Assembly: GCA_964429355.1 (NCBI GenBank)
Contig: CAYSCH010000101.1
Location: 1-25,015 of the forward strand
Direction: 5' to 3'
Length of the DNA: 25,015 nucleotides
Origin: JAAYAY01 sp964429355
GTDB lineage: Bacteria > Planctomycetota > Planctomycetia > Pirellulales > Thermoguttaceae
Shown here: positions 1-6,644 of the stretch, in pieces
How the letters are laid out: every line of letters begins with the position of its first letter
How positions within the stretch are numbered: position 1 is the first letter of the stretch
Made by a program: the position numbers and the translations under genes
Notes under the pieces: generated by a model
The model's database searches: none
Told to the model about the DNA's origin: nothing
What the model saw: only the letters and a program-made list of their open reading frames with translations

Positions 1-78
1 GTCCGCCTCGATCCTCACGACCTTCGCCTTCTCCCAACGATGCAAAAACGCAACACTGTGAGCCATAAGGTGACGAAA

Positions 79-102
79 TGCCCCCGAAATCGGGTGGGGG
101 CA
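79..102. terminator. GC-rich hairpin near left edge
   Basis: Perfect 7-bp inverted repeat TGCCCCC (79-85) / GGGGGCA (96-102), with an alternative inner stem CCCG/CGGG. There is no T tract on either side, so it is a weak candidate for the end of a gene lying left of the window. Short frames entering from the left edge close at 59-61 and 66-68 (+), but neither can be recognised as a gene end. Confidence 0.3.
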
Positions 103-249
103 CACGGCAGCAAGGTTCTTTCGGCAGGTCCGATCTGCTATTATCGAGCGTCAGTCTCCGGTTCAGGCCAAGTGGAAGCAGGTCCACCTTTGCACGATCC
201 AGAATTGGCGAACGGAGACAGGATTCCCCGCCCAACGCAACAAGGGAGA

Positions 250-260
250 GGGCAGGGGGG
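250..260 (+). repeat. GGGCAGGG repeat, copy 1 (+)
   Basis: GGGCAGGGGGG in the 5' region of the TIM-barrel gene, about 65 nt before its start codon, preceded by GGGAGA. One of 11 copies in the window. The G-rich strand is +. Confidence 0.8.
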
Positions 261-325
261 TGATACACCCGTCAACGAAACGCCCTGTTATTACGCCACT
301 GTCCCTCACGACACGAGGTTCTGCC

Positions 326-1297
326 ATGTCCTGTTCCCGTCGATCGTTTCTCTGCAGGAGTTTCTCGCTTGCCGGCGCCGGAATGGCCGCGACCCTGCTG
401 GGCGTCGAATCATCCCCGGCTGGCCAGCCAAGCGGGGCAGGGCAGGGGGGCGCGCGAGGGAATCCGATCGCCGTTTCCACCTATTCCTTCTGGCGATTCC
501 ACGACGACTCGAAGCTTCCCATCGACAGGTGCATCGACCTGGCAGCGGAGATGGGGTTCGATGCCGTCGAAATTCTCCACATGCAGATGGAGGAGGAATC
601 CAGCGGGTATCTCCAGAAACTGAAACGGCGTGCCTTCTCCAGCGGTCTCGATCTCTGTGGATTCTCGACGCATCAGGGTTTCGTATCCCCAGATCGTTCG
701 ACGCGGCAGAAGAATGTCGAACACACGAACCACTGTATTGAACTGGCCTACAAACTGGGGATCCCAACGATCCGCGTCAATACGGGCCGTTGGGGTACAA
801 CCAAGAGCTTCGATGAACTCATGGCAAATCGGGGTATCGAGCCGAGGCTCGAGGGTTATAGCGACGAGGACGGATTTGCCTGGGTCATCGAGTGCCTGGA
901 GCAGTGCCTGCCCAAGGCGGAAGAGTGCGGCGTCCTGTTGGGCCTGGAAAATCACTGGGGACTCGGACGGACGGCCGAAGGTGTCCTGCGGATCGTCCAT
1001 GCGATCGGTTCTCCCTGGCTCCGCGCCACCATGGACACGGGCAACTTCCTCGAAGATCCTTACGACCAGCTCGAAAAGATGGCTCCCGAGACCGCGTATG
1101 TCCAGGCGAAAACCTATTTTGGTGGCGGAACCTGGTACACGTTGGATCTCGATTACCTCCGTATTGCCGAGATCCTCCGCCGCCACAACTACCGCGGCTA
1201 TATCTCCCTGGAATTCGAAGGCAAAGAAGATCCGATGACCGCCATTCCCAAGAGCCTCGCCGTACTCCGCGAAGCTTTTGCCCCGGTCAACCACTGA
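326..1297 (+). CDS. Tat-exported sugar phosphate isomerase/epimerase (TIM barrel)
   Basis: A 323-aa protein resembling the xylose-isomerase-like TIM-barrel family (AP endonuclease 2 superfamily), common in planctomycetes as exported sugar isomerases or epimerases; the substrate is unknown. The start at 326 is chosen because GAGG (315-318) sits 7 nt upstream and because a twin-arginine signal begins there (RRSFL at 5-9, then an Ala/Leu/Gly stretch to about 26). Barrel landmarks are STYSFW (51-56), GFDAVEIL, GLENHWG, TMDTGNF and SLEFEG; the acidic residues in the last three are the likely metal ligands. The linker between signal and barrel (about 37-42, GAGQGG) is encoded by a copy of the GGGCAGGG repeat. 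It stands alone, convergent with the phosphatase gene. A longer GTG start at 260 would bury the Tat signal. Family certain; reaction unknown. Confidence 0.85.
   Translation: MSCSRRSFLCRSFSLAGAGMAATLLGVESSPAGQPSGAGQGGARGNPIAVSTYSFWRFHDDSKLPIDRCIDLAAEMGFDAVEILHMQMEEESSGYLQKLKRRAFSSGLDLCGFSTHQGFVSPDRSTRQKNVEHTNHCIELAYKLGIPTIRVNTGRWGTTKSFDELMANRGIEPRLEGYSDEDGFAWVIECLEQCLPKAEECGVLLGLENHWGLGRTAEGVLRIVHAIGSPWLRATMDTGNFLEDPYDQLEKMAPETAYVQAKTYFGGGTWYTLDLDYLRIAEILRRHNYRGYISLEFEGKEDPMTAIPKSLAVLREAFAPVNH
434..450 (+). repeat. GGGCAGGG repeat, copy 2 (+), inside a CDS
   Basis: Four Gs, CA, GGG, CA and six Gs, lying in frame in the linker just after the Tat signal of the isomerase-like gene. With the GGG at 458-460 it meets the four-G-run quadruplex pattern (7-nt last loop). 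Confidence 0.85.
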
Positions 1298-1345
1298 TGC
1301 TCTGCCCGCAGCCACAGGCAAGGTCGTTGTGGTGTCGGTTGCCGT

Positions 1346-1990
1346 TCAGGTCCCGCTTAAGTGAAACACCCCGTTGACCGTCACCACCTTCACTTGGCCC
1401 TTTCGGTAACGGATGAGGTTCACACCGCAATTGTCTTGTGGGATGCTGCGGTACTTGGACTTCGGGAGACCAAGCAGTTGAGCCAGCCACGCACGGTTGA
1501 CCACATTGTGTGCCACCGCAGCAATCGAACTCCCCAGGTTCTCGGCCAACAGACGCTCCAACGCAGGTGCGGAGCGTTCCAGCACGTCGGTAACCGTCTC
1601 GCCCCCCAGGTAGGGATTCTCCGCGGCGTTCTCCATAAAGGCGCGGTAGGCTTCCGGGTCGTTTCTCTCGATCTCCGCCCAGTCCCGACCTTCCCAGACG
1701 CCCACGTCGGCTTCGACGAGGTCGTCCACCACGATCACGTCCAGCCCGTGATGGACGGCAATCGCCTCCGCCGTCTCACGGGCGCGCAGCAACGGGCTGG
1801 AAAAGACGCTTTTCAAGACAGTACCCGAAAGAAAGCGAGCCGTCTTTTCGGTCTGTCGGCGACCGGTATCCGATAGGGCCGGATCGGTGCGGCGTCCCTG
1901 AAGACGAGGTGGTCGGGCAAGGTTATTGGCCGTCTCTCCGTGACGAATCAGGTAGAGCCAGGAGGTGTCCGGGGCAGGGGAGGGGAGCAT
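1346..1990 (-). CDS. Histidine phosphatase family protein (phosphoglycerate mutase-like)
   Basis: 214 aa, branch-1 histidine phosphatase, probably cytoplasmic. The RHGE signature is at 16-19 (His17 is the phospho-acceptor). SSPLLRARET at 64-73 holds the second catalytic Arg (R69), Glu93 is the likely proton donor, and the second catalytic His is H161 in VAHNVV. Length and motifs fit small-molecule phosphatases of the CobC/PhoE/SixA-like group; the substrate cannot be told from sequence. The start lies only 16 nt after the pdxA stop, so the two are probably one transcript, and a role on a phosphorylated metabolite is possible but unproven. No clear Shine-Dalgarno is seen. The first residues (LPSPAP) are encoded by a GGGCAGGG repeat copy, so the true N-terminus may be shorter. 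Confidence 0.85.
   Translation of the reverse strand: MLPSPAPDTSWLYLIRHGETANNLARPPRLQGRRTDPALSDTGRRQTEKTARFLSGTVLKSVFSSPLLRARETAEAIAVHHGLDVIVVDDLVEADVGVWEGRDWAEIERNDPEAYRAFMENAAENPYLGGETVTDVLERSAPALERLLAENLGSSIAAVAHNVVNRAWLAQLLGLPKSKYRSIPQDNCGVNLIRYRKGQVKVVTVNGVFHLSGT
1971..1985 (+). repeat. GGGCAGGG repeat, copy 3 (+), at start of a minus-strand CDS
   Basis: GGGGCAGGGGAGGGG. It codes on the opposite strand for the N-terminal Pro/Ser residues of the phosphatase. Here the G-rich strand is the template strand, so this copy is not co-oriented with its gene. Confidence 0.75.
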
Positions 1991-2006
1991 GAAGAGTTGC
2001 CGGGGG

Positions 2007-3035
2007 TCAGGGTTCAGGTGCCGTCAGCTTCACCGCAACGCGGATCGCTTCGATCATACTACTGACCCGGGCGGTGCCTTTCCAGGCCAGATCAAAGGCC
2101 GTGCCGTGTGCCACGCTTGTGCGTACGATGGGGAGGCCAAGGGTTACATTCACCGCTCGGTGCATCCCCAACAGTTTCAGCGCGATATGCCCTTGGTCGT
2201 GATACATGGCCACGACCGCATCGAACTCGCCGTCACGGGCGCGAATCATCACCGTGTCGGCCGGATGGGGACCGTCCAGGTCGAGCCCTGCGGCAATCCC
2301 TTGTTCGACAGCCGGCCGGATCACCTCGAGTTCCTCGCGGCCGAACAACCCGCCCTCACCTCCGTGCGGATTCAGGGCACAGACCCCGATCGTTGGACGG
2401 TCCCCCTTCATCCGTCGCATGAAGGAATCGGCCAGCCGGGCCTTGGCCAGGACCTCCGCGGAGGTCATTTCCCGAAACACGTTGAGCATTGCCGTATGCA
2501 GCGTCACGTGCACGACCGCCAGGCCGGCGGGGCCCCGAATCGGCTCTTCCGGTCCGAGGTAAAGCATCATGGCGAAGTCGTCGACCCCGCACATCTCGGC
2601 CAACAGTTCTGTGTGCCCCGGGTAGTCGTGCCCCGCGTCATGGAGGGCCTGCTTGTGCAGGGGAGCCGTCACAATCCCGTCGATTCGTCCTTCGAGCGCC
2701 AATCGGGTGGCGGTCACGATCGCGTCGTACGCCGCCTGCCCGCTGCGGGCATCGATCTGCCCGACCGGTGCGGCGAGAATGTCGTCCGATCCGGCCGCCA
2801 GGCAACAAACCTGCGAGACGGAAGGATCCGCGTCCTCGACCTTGTCGACGGCGCGAACCGTCGCGCCCGTCTGCCGCAGCCCGATGGCACGACGAACCAT
2901 TTCCGGATTTCCAATCACGATCGGACGGCACCAACCGTGGACCTCCGGCGATGCGCACGCTGCCGCAACGATTTCAGGCCCCACACCGGCCGGATCGCCG
3001 AGCGTGAGCCCGAGTAGCGGTTTCCTGCGTTTCAT
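2007..3035 (-). CDS. pdxA: 4-hydroxythreonine-4-phosphate dehydrogenase PdxA
   Basis: 342 aa (E. coli PdxA about 329). It oxidises 4-phosphohydroxy-L-threonine with NAD(P)+ in the DXP-dependent vitamin B6 route; the product is condensed by PdxJ. Recognised by GDPAGVGPE near the N-terminus, PGHTELLAE, LNPHGGEGG..G.EE, the metal-binding MYHDQGH, and GLPIVRTSVAHGTAFD near the C-terminus. These contain the conserved metal- and phosphate-binding residues, so the enzyme should be active. The ATG at 3035 gives the standard N-terminus (MKRRKPLLGLTLGDP). It is followed after 16 nt by the histidine phosphatase gene on the same strand. A paralogue of the PdxA2/DUF1537-pathway type is a less likely alternative, because no DUF1537 kinase is nearby. 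Confidence 0.95.
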   Translation of the reverse strand: MKRRKPLLGLTLGDPAGVGPEIVAAACASPEVHGWCRPIVIGNPEMVRRAIGLRQTGATVRAVDKVEDADPSVSQVCCLAAGSDDILAAPVGQIDARSGQAAYDAIVTATRLALEGRIDGIVTAPLHKQALHDAGHDYPGHTELLAEMCGVDDFAMMLYLGPEEPIRGPAGLAVVHVTLHTAMLNVFREMTSAEVLAKARLADSFMRRMKGDRPTIGVCALNPHGGEGGLFGREELEVIRPAVEQGIAAGLDLDGPHPADTVMIRARDGEFDAVVAMYHDQGHIALKLLGMHRAVNVTLGLPIVRTSVAHGTAFDLAWKGTARVSSMIEAIRVAVKLTAPEP

Positions 3036-3080
3036 ATCACATCTCTATCCCGTTTTCCCAAGCCGACGAGTTCAGAAGGA

Positions 3081-3188
3081 CGAATGACGAAAGTCAAATG
3101 CCGAACGAAATCTGAACCTTTGACACGAACGAGCATCGTCAGTCATTCGTGCTTCGCCATTCTTTCGTCATTTGTCTTTCGTCATTCG
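3081..3188. repeat. CGAATGAC-type inverted repeat
   Basis: Two 20-nt arms (3081-3100 and 3169-3188) match as reverse complements at 19 of 20 positions. Each carries CGAATGACGAAAG or its complement. The right half also holds near-direct repeats of TTCGTCATT / TTCGCCATT (about 3145-3188). It fills the gap between the end of the oxidoreductase gene and the start of pdxA, so the transcript could fold into a long hairpin. It may act as a terminator or processing site for the upstream minus-strand gene, or be a small dispersed element. Confidence 0.8.
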
Positions 3189-3207
3189 ATACTCCTGTCT
3201 TCTGCCT

Positions 3208-4599
3208 TTACCCTAGTTTCGGCAGCTCCCAGCCCTCGCGGCGCGGCCGCGAGATGTAGGTCGACTGGTTGGCCTCGTCGCAGTTGGTGAACCGTTCGGC
3301 GGCCGGGTCCCACTTGAGCCGCTTGCCGACCTGCCCCACTTCGCGGGCCAGGTTGACCAGATAGCAGAGCGAGGTGGCGCGCTGGCCGATCTCGATGTCG
3401 GCGTTGCACTTCTCACGTGTCTTGATGCACTCGACCCAGTTCTCGATGTGGTACTGATTCTCCGGTTTGGTGATCGGGCCGGGATTTTCCGGCGAGGCGA
3501 TCAATTCCTTGGGACCGGCGATCTTGTCGCGGTTGATCTCGAGCTTGCCCTTTTCGCCCACGAAGATCGCGCCCAGTCCCGGACCCCACTCGCCGTCGAG
3601 GTGGAGCCGCAGCTCCGTGCCGTTGGCATACCACATGCGGATCTTTGCTCGCGGGCCGACGACCGGCTTGGCCAAATTGATCAGGTAGTCGAGCCTCGTC
3701 TCGTCCACTTCGGTCACTGTCTCGAACTTGCCGCAGGGTTGATCCGTCACGGGTTCTTCCAGCAGGATTTCGACGGGCCCCGTGTCATCTGTTCCCAGAG
3801 CACGCTGGATCTGGTCGTAGGAGTGGGTCCCCCAGCCGGTCACGCCGTAGCACAGTCCGCCGCCGTCGTAGTCCCACCACTTCTCCCATCCGTGCTGCAG
3901 GGCATGATGGTAAGGACGCATCACGGCCTGATTGGTCCACTTGTCCCACCAACCCTCTTTGCCCCCTTCGGGCAGCGGCTCCTCCGGTTCGTTGGTCCAC
4001 TTGACGGCGCCTACAAAGTTCGGCGCCAGCACCGTCTTGATCTTGCCGAGCGCGCCGTTCTTGACCAGGTCGCTGGCCCAGTTATTCATCGGCATCGATC
4101 GCTGCTGCGTGCCCACCTGCGTCACCCGCTTGTACTTGCGGGCGGCATTGACCATGTAACGGCCTTCATCGATCGTCAGGCACATGGGCTTCTCGATGTA
4201 CGTATCCAGACCGGCCTGCATGGCATTGACCACGACCCACGCCCGTGCGTGTGTGGTCGTCTCGGCCATGATGCCGTCGAGTTTTTCTTTCTCGAACATC
4301 TCATGGATGTCCTCGTAGGTCGACCAGTTCTGATCCTGGCCCACGTGCTGGACAAACGCGTCGATGGCCGGTTTGAAACAATCGCAGACGGCGGCGACCT
4401 TCATTTGCGGGATGAGCTTGCAGTCGTTAGCGATCGATCTGGCCCGGCCACCCAGGCCCACGATCCCGACGATCACCCGCTCGTTGGCGCTGGTCGCGCC
4501 GTCGAGCCCGAGTACACTGGAGGGAATCAGACAGGGAAGAGCCAAGGCTGCACCGCCGGCTCGCAAGACCTCGCGCCGTGTCCATTTCGTTCGGGCCAT
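3208..4599 (-). CDS. Tat-exported Gfo/Idh/MocA family oxidoreductase
   Basis: 463 aa. The start at 4599 is set by a strong AAGGAG (plus-strand 4607-4612) 7 nt upstream and by a twin-arginine leader (TRREVLRAGG at 7-16, then a hydrophobic stretch to about 30). An N-terminal Rossmann NAD(P) fold follows (VIVGIVGLGGRA from about 42), then the family signature with the catalytic Lys in YIEKPM, and a large C-terminal substrate domain (HHALQHGWEKWWDYDGGG onward). Exported members of this family are heavily expanded in planctomycetes and are thought to act on sugars or sugar acids, with cofactor loaded before Tat export. Substrate unknown. It is divergent from dtd across 253 bp and not in a visible operon. 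A longer start at 4659 would hide the Tat motif. Confidence 0.9.
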   Translation of the reverse strand: MARTKWTRREVLRAGGAALALPCLIPSSVLGLDGATSANERVIVGIVGLGGRARSIANDCKLIPQMKVAAVCDCFKPAIDAFVQHVGQDQNWSTYEDIHEMFEKEKLDGIMAETTTHARAWVVVNAMQAGLDTYIEKPMCLTIDEGRYMVNAARKYKRVTQVGTQQRSMPMNNWASDLVKNGALGKIKTVLAPNFVGAVKWTNEPEEPLPEGGKEGWWDKWTNQAVMRPYHHALQHGWEKWWDYDGGGLCYGVTGWGTHSYDQIQRALGTDDTGPVEILLEEPVTDQPCGKFETVTEVDETRLDYLINLAKPVVGPRAKIRMWYANGTELRLHLDGEWGPGLGAIFVGEKGKLEINRDKIAGPKELIASPENPGPITKPENQYHIENWVECIKTREKCNADIEIGQRATSLCYLVNLAREVGQVGKRLKWDPAAERFTNCDEANQSTYISRPRREGWELPKLG

Positions 4600-4767
4600 A
4601 TTACCGCTCCTTGAGTTCTGAAGGATTGCTGTCAAGGTGGGGAGAAAGAAAGGTCGCAAACTGCCAGTCTAGGCTCCCTTGGAGACGCCTGCAAGTCAGA
4701 AGGCCGTCCATGTCATGTACGGACATCCCGGTGCGGTGCATCTTGACGTGCCAGTCTCCCTCCAATA

Positions 4768-4785
4768 GTGTGCGTCTTGGCACAC
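4768..4785. promoter_or_regulatory. Hairpin in the divergent intergenic region
   Basis: Perfect 6-bp inverted repeat GTGTGC / GCACAC with a 6-nt loop, between the divergent oxidoreductase and dtd genes. No T tract follows. It could be an operator or an RNA structure; no function can be assigned. Confidence 0.3.
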
Positions 4786-4819
4786 CACGAGCCGTCCTTC
4801 CTGAGAATTATGACCGAGT

Positions 4820-4833
4820 CAGGATGTATCCTG
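4820..4833. promoter_or_regulatory. Palindrome CAGGAT-GT-ATCCTG upstream of dtd
   Basis: A perfect 6+6-bp palindrome with a 2-bp centre, ending 19 nt before the dtd start and just before its ribosome binding site (GGGAG at 4838-4842). The position suits an operator that would block dtd transcription or translation. No matching regulator is known from the window. Confidence 0.35.
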
Positions 4834-4852
4834 CTCCGGGAGATAAACAAAT

Positions 4853-5317
4853 ATGCTCGCCTGCATCCAGAAAGTGAGCCGCGCCCGGGTTACGGTCGCC
4901 GGCCAGCTCAGCGGAAGCATCGACAAGGGCTTCCTGGTTCTCCTCGGAGTTGCCGAAAGCGATACCGAGGCCGACGCGAGGCTCCTGGCCGACAAGGCCG
5001 CGGGGCTACGGATTTTCGAGGATGCCGAGGGAAAGATGAACCTCTCCCTGAGCGACGTCGGAGGCGCCATGCTCGTGGTCAGCCAGTTCACGCTCCTGGG
5101 GGATTGCCGCAAGGGTCGCCGGCCCAGCTTCACCGCCGCCGCTTCCCCGGAGGTTGCCGAAGCCCTGTATGAAGTCTTCGTCGACGCTGTTGCCGCCCAC
5201 GGAATCGAAACCGCCACCGGCCGCTTCCGGCAGCATATGGAAGTGGAACTCGTCAACGATGGCCCCGTCACCTTGCTCCTCGACAGCCGGCGACTCGCCG
5301 CGCCGCGACGATCGTGA
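4853..5317 (+). CDS. dtd: D-aminoacyl-tRNA deacylase (DTD)
   Basis: 154 aa, about full family length (E. coli DTD 145). It hydrolyses D-aminoacyl-tRNAs, and mischarged Gly-tRNA(Ala), in the cytoplasm. The two active-site signatures are present: SQFTL in the middle (with the preceding MLVV strand) and the Gly-cisPro motif in NDGPVTL near the C-terminus, whose GP pair enforces chiral rejection. RRPSFTAAA is also typical. The ATG at 4853 follows GGGAG at 4838-4842. It is divergent from the oxidoreductase gene and convergent with the membrane protein gene, with only 28 bp between stop codons, so it is likely transcribed alone. Identification is very secure. Confidence 0.95.
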   Translation: MLACIQKVSRARVTVAGQLSGSIDKGFLVLLGVAESDTEADARLLADKAAGLRIFEDAEGKMNLSLSDVGGAMLVVSQFTLLGDCRKGRRPSFTAAASPEVAEALYEVFVDAVAAHGIETATGRFRQHMEVELVNDGPVTLLLDSRRLAAPRRS

Positions 5318-5345
5318 ACCGATTCAACCTGGCGTTGCCTCGCTC

Positions 5346-6151
5346 CTACCGCTGCCAGGTGTTGATCACACGGCGCGCCGTGTCGGTAACGTTCTCCTTG
5401 ACCTCTTGCAGTTCCGCTTTGACTTCGTCCTTCGTAGGCAGGCCGCCAACCACTTGCGCGTCGGCGGGCTGCTCCAACACGTGGCTGTTCCATCGTTCCG
5501 CCCGTTCCTGGCGGTAATGTTCCATCCAGGTAGGCTCGTAGAAGACAACATACGACAGAACTGCCAGCTTGACGTAAGTGGAAAGGTTGGCCCACCGGCT
5601 TTTCGAACTGTACATCTTCAGGGCCGTGCCGAACGACTTCTTGATCCGGACCCAGCCGAACCGCCACTCGACACTGTACATCTCATCCAACAGCAGATGG
5701 GACAAGAATCCCAGGACGAGCCCACCCGCCTTGTAGGCCCGCAGTCCCGTGTTGTCGCCCGAAGCGAGCAGGAACGCCAACTCGCCGAAAATGATCATCG
5801 CAGGAATGCTGTGAAACATCCCCCGGTGAACCGTGTACCGTTTCAGAAAGAACCCCAGGCCGAAACGCACCAGGGCGTAGACCAGGGCTCCGGCCATGAG
5901 GGTTGTCTCCGGCGACACGCCGGTCGATCGCAGACGATCAGCCAGCATCATAGGAACGATGGCGGCCATGAAGGCCAAGCTCTCTCGCAACGGCCGCCCC
6001 GACTTGCTGTCGATGTCTGGGAGCATGCCCGACACGCTGCACAGCCCCCCCGCAAGGACACAGGCCTGGGCGGGAAGATCGAACAGTCCGTAGGCGGCTC
6101 CGCCGTAGGCGATGCCCAGGGTCGTACTGACAGTCAGATGGGTCTTGAAGT
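5346..6151 (-). CDS. YdjM-like metal-dependent hydrolase / membrane protein, 5' end in the N gap
   Basis: At least 267 codons. In frame upstream of the internal ATG at 6035, the sequence continues as FKTHLTVSTTLGIAYGG and then ACVLAGGLCSVSGMLPDID, the usual N-terminus of the YdjM-like family (LexA-regulated inner-membrane hydrolases). The true start therefore lies in or just beyond the 10-N gap. An ATG on the minus strand at 6165-6163 would be in frame if the real gap were 3, 9 or 12 nt rather than 10. Family landmarks: LPDIDS, TVHRGMFHSIP, and GFLSHLLLDEMYS with metal-binding His/Asp residues, between several membrane helices. The C-terminal about 50 residues are charged and probably coiled-coil. 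Role unknown; metal-dependent hydrolysis is inferred only from the His/Asp pattern. Confidence 0.8.
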
Positions 6152-6161
6152 NNNNNNNNNN
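6152..6161. other. Assembly gap (10 N)
   Basis: Ten undetermined bases. The open frame of the YdjM-like gene enters from the left, so the true gap is probably short and cuts its first codons. Contiguity across this point rests on scaffolding. Confidence 0.95.
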
Positions 6162-6392
6162 CCATGAGTATTCCGGCTTGTTGCGTTAGGGTGCATGTGC
6201 GCTGGACTGCTTCGCAGAGCGGCAGAAGCCACCAGGATCGCACAAGTTTTACCGGCACAGACACCCTGCACCAAGGTCAAATCTCTCCGCCGCTCAAGCG
6301 TCACGCCTGAACGCCAGCCTGACTTGCCAGCAATGCCCGCATTCCCTCCGATGCAATCACTGCTAGCATCAGCGCCGCTGCATATCAAAGAT

Positions 6393-6414
6393 CAGGGCAG
6401 GGCAGGGCAGGGGA
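6393..6414 (+). repeat. GGGCAGGG repeat, copy 4 (+), perfect G-quadruplex pattern
   Basis: Four G runs separated by CA (CAGGG units, the last with an extra G), followed by AGAGGAGGG. This is the longest copy, and the only one with four G runs joined by 2-nt loops. It lies about 230 nt upstream of the cvpA-like gene, on its coding strand. Confidence 0.9.
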
Positions 6415-6460
6415 GAGGAGGGCGATCGAGAAAAGTCCAAATCGCACCAAGAGAATGCTC

Positions 6461-6489
6461 TTCGCGAGACTACGGCAATTCACTATACT
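6461..6489 (+). promoter_or_regulatory. Possible promoter of the cvpA-like gene
   Basis: A good -10 box TATACT (6484-6489) lies 17 bp after a poor -35 (TTCGCG, 6461-6466). It would give a leader of about 150 nt. A second possible -10, TACAAT (6532-6537), lacks a well-spaced -35. Confidence 0.3.
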
Positions 6490-6644
6490 GCCGCCCCGGC
6501 CGTTCTTGGGCAGACTACGGGCGTCCGTCGCTACAATCCAAGAGGGCAATATTTCAGCGCAAACAGTGGAGTACCTCGGAAGGCCGACTGGCGGCCGAGA
6601 GCATTGCCACTCGAGATGGCTGTGCAGATACCAAAGGACTTGCC

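Larger units (their letters stand above)
1..325. other. Left-edge non-coding stretch
   Basis: No convincing gene is visible. It holds the hairpin at 79-102, a possible -10 box TATTAT at 139-144 without a good -35, the first copy of the GGGCAGGG repeat (250-260), and the ribosome binding site of the next gene (GAGG at 315-318). A long open frame from 40 to 741 is a GC-rich shadow of the downstream gene. Confidence 0.4.
6162..6644. other. Intergenic region upstream of the cvpA-like gene
   Basis: No convincing gene. It holds the longest copy of the GGGCAGGG repeat (6393-6414), a candidate promoter (6461-6489), and the SD AAAGGA (6633-6638) of the next gene. The frame open from 6195 continues into the downstream gene, but its upstream part has no protein-like features. 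Confidence 0.5.

Noticed and set aside
1965..3017. Long plus-strand open frame opposite pdxA (350 codons); similar long antisense frames at 3448-4614, 11270-12460, 13982-14893 and 18435-19595
   Set aside because: Each lies exactly opposite a recognised gene with complete family motifs. GC-rich codon use leaves the antisense frame open; none shows a family motif or Shine-Dalgarno.
5154..6167. Plus-strand frame spanning the end of dtd, the antisense of the YdjM-like gene and the N gap
   Set aside because: It overlaps two real genes and only stays open because of base composition; its protein is His/Gln/Pro-rich nonsense.
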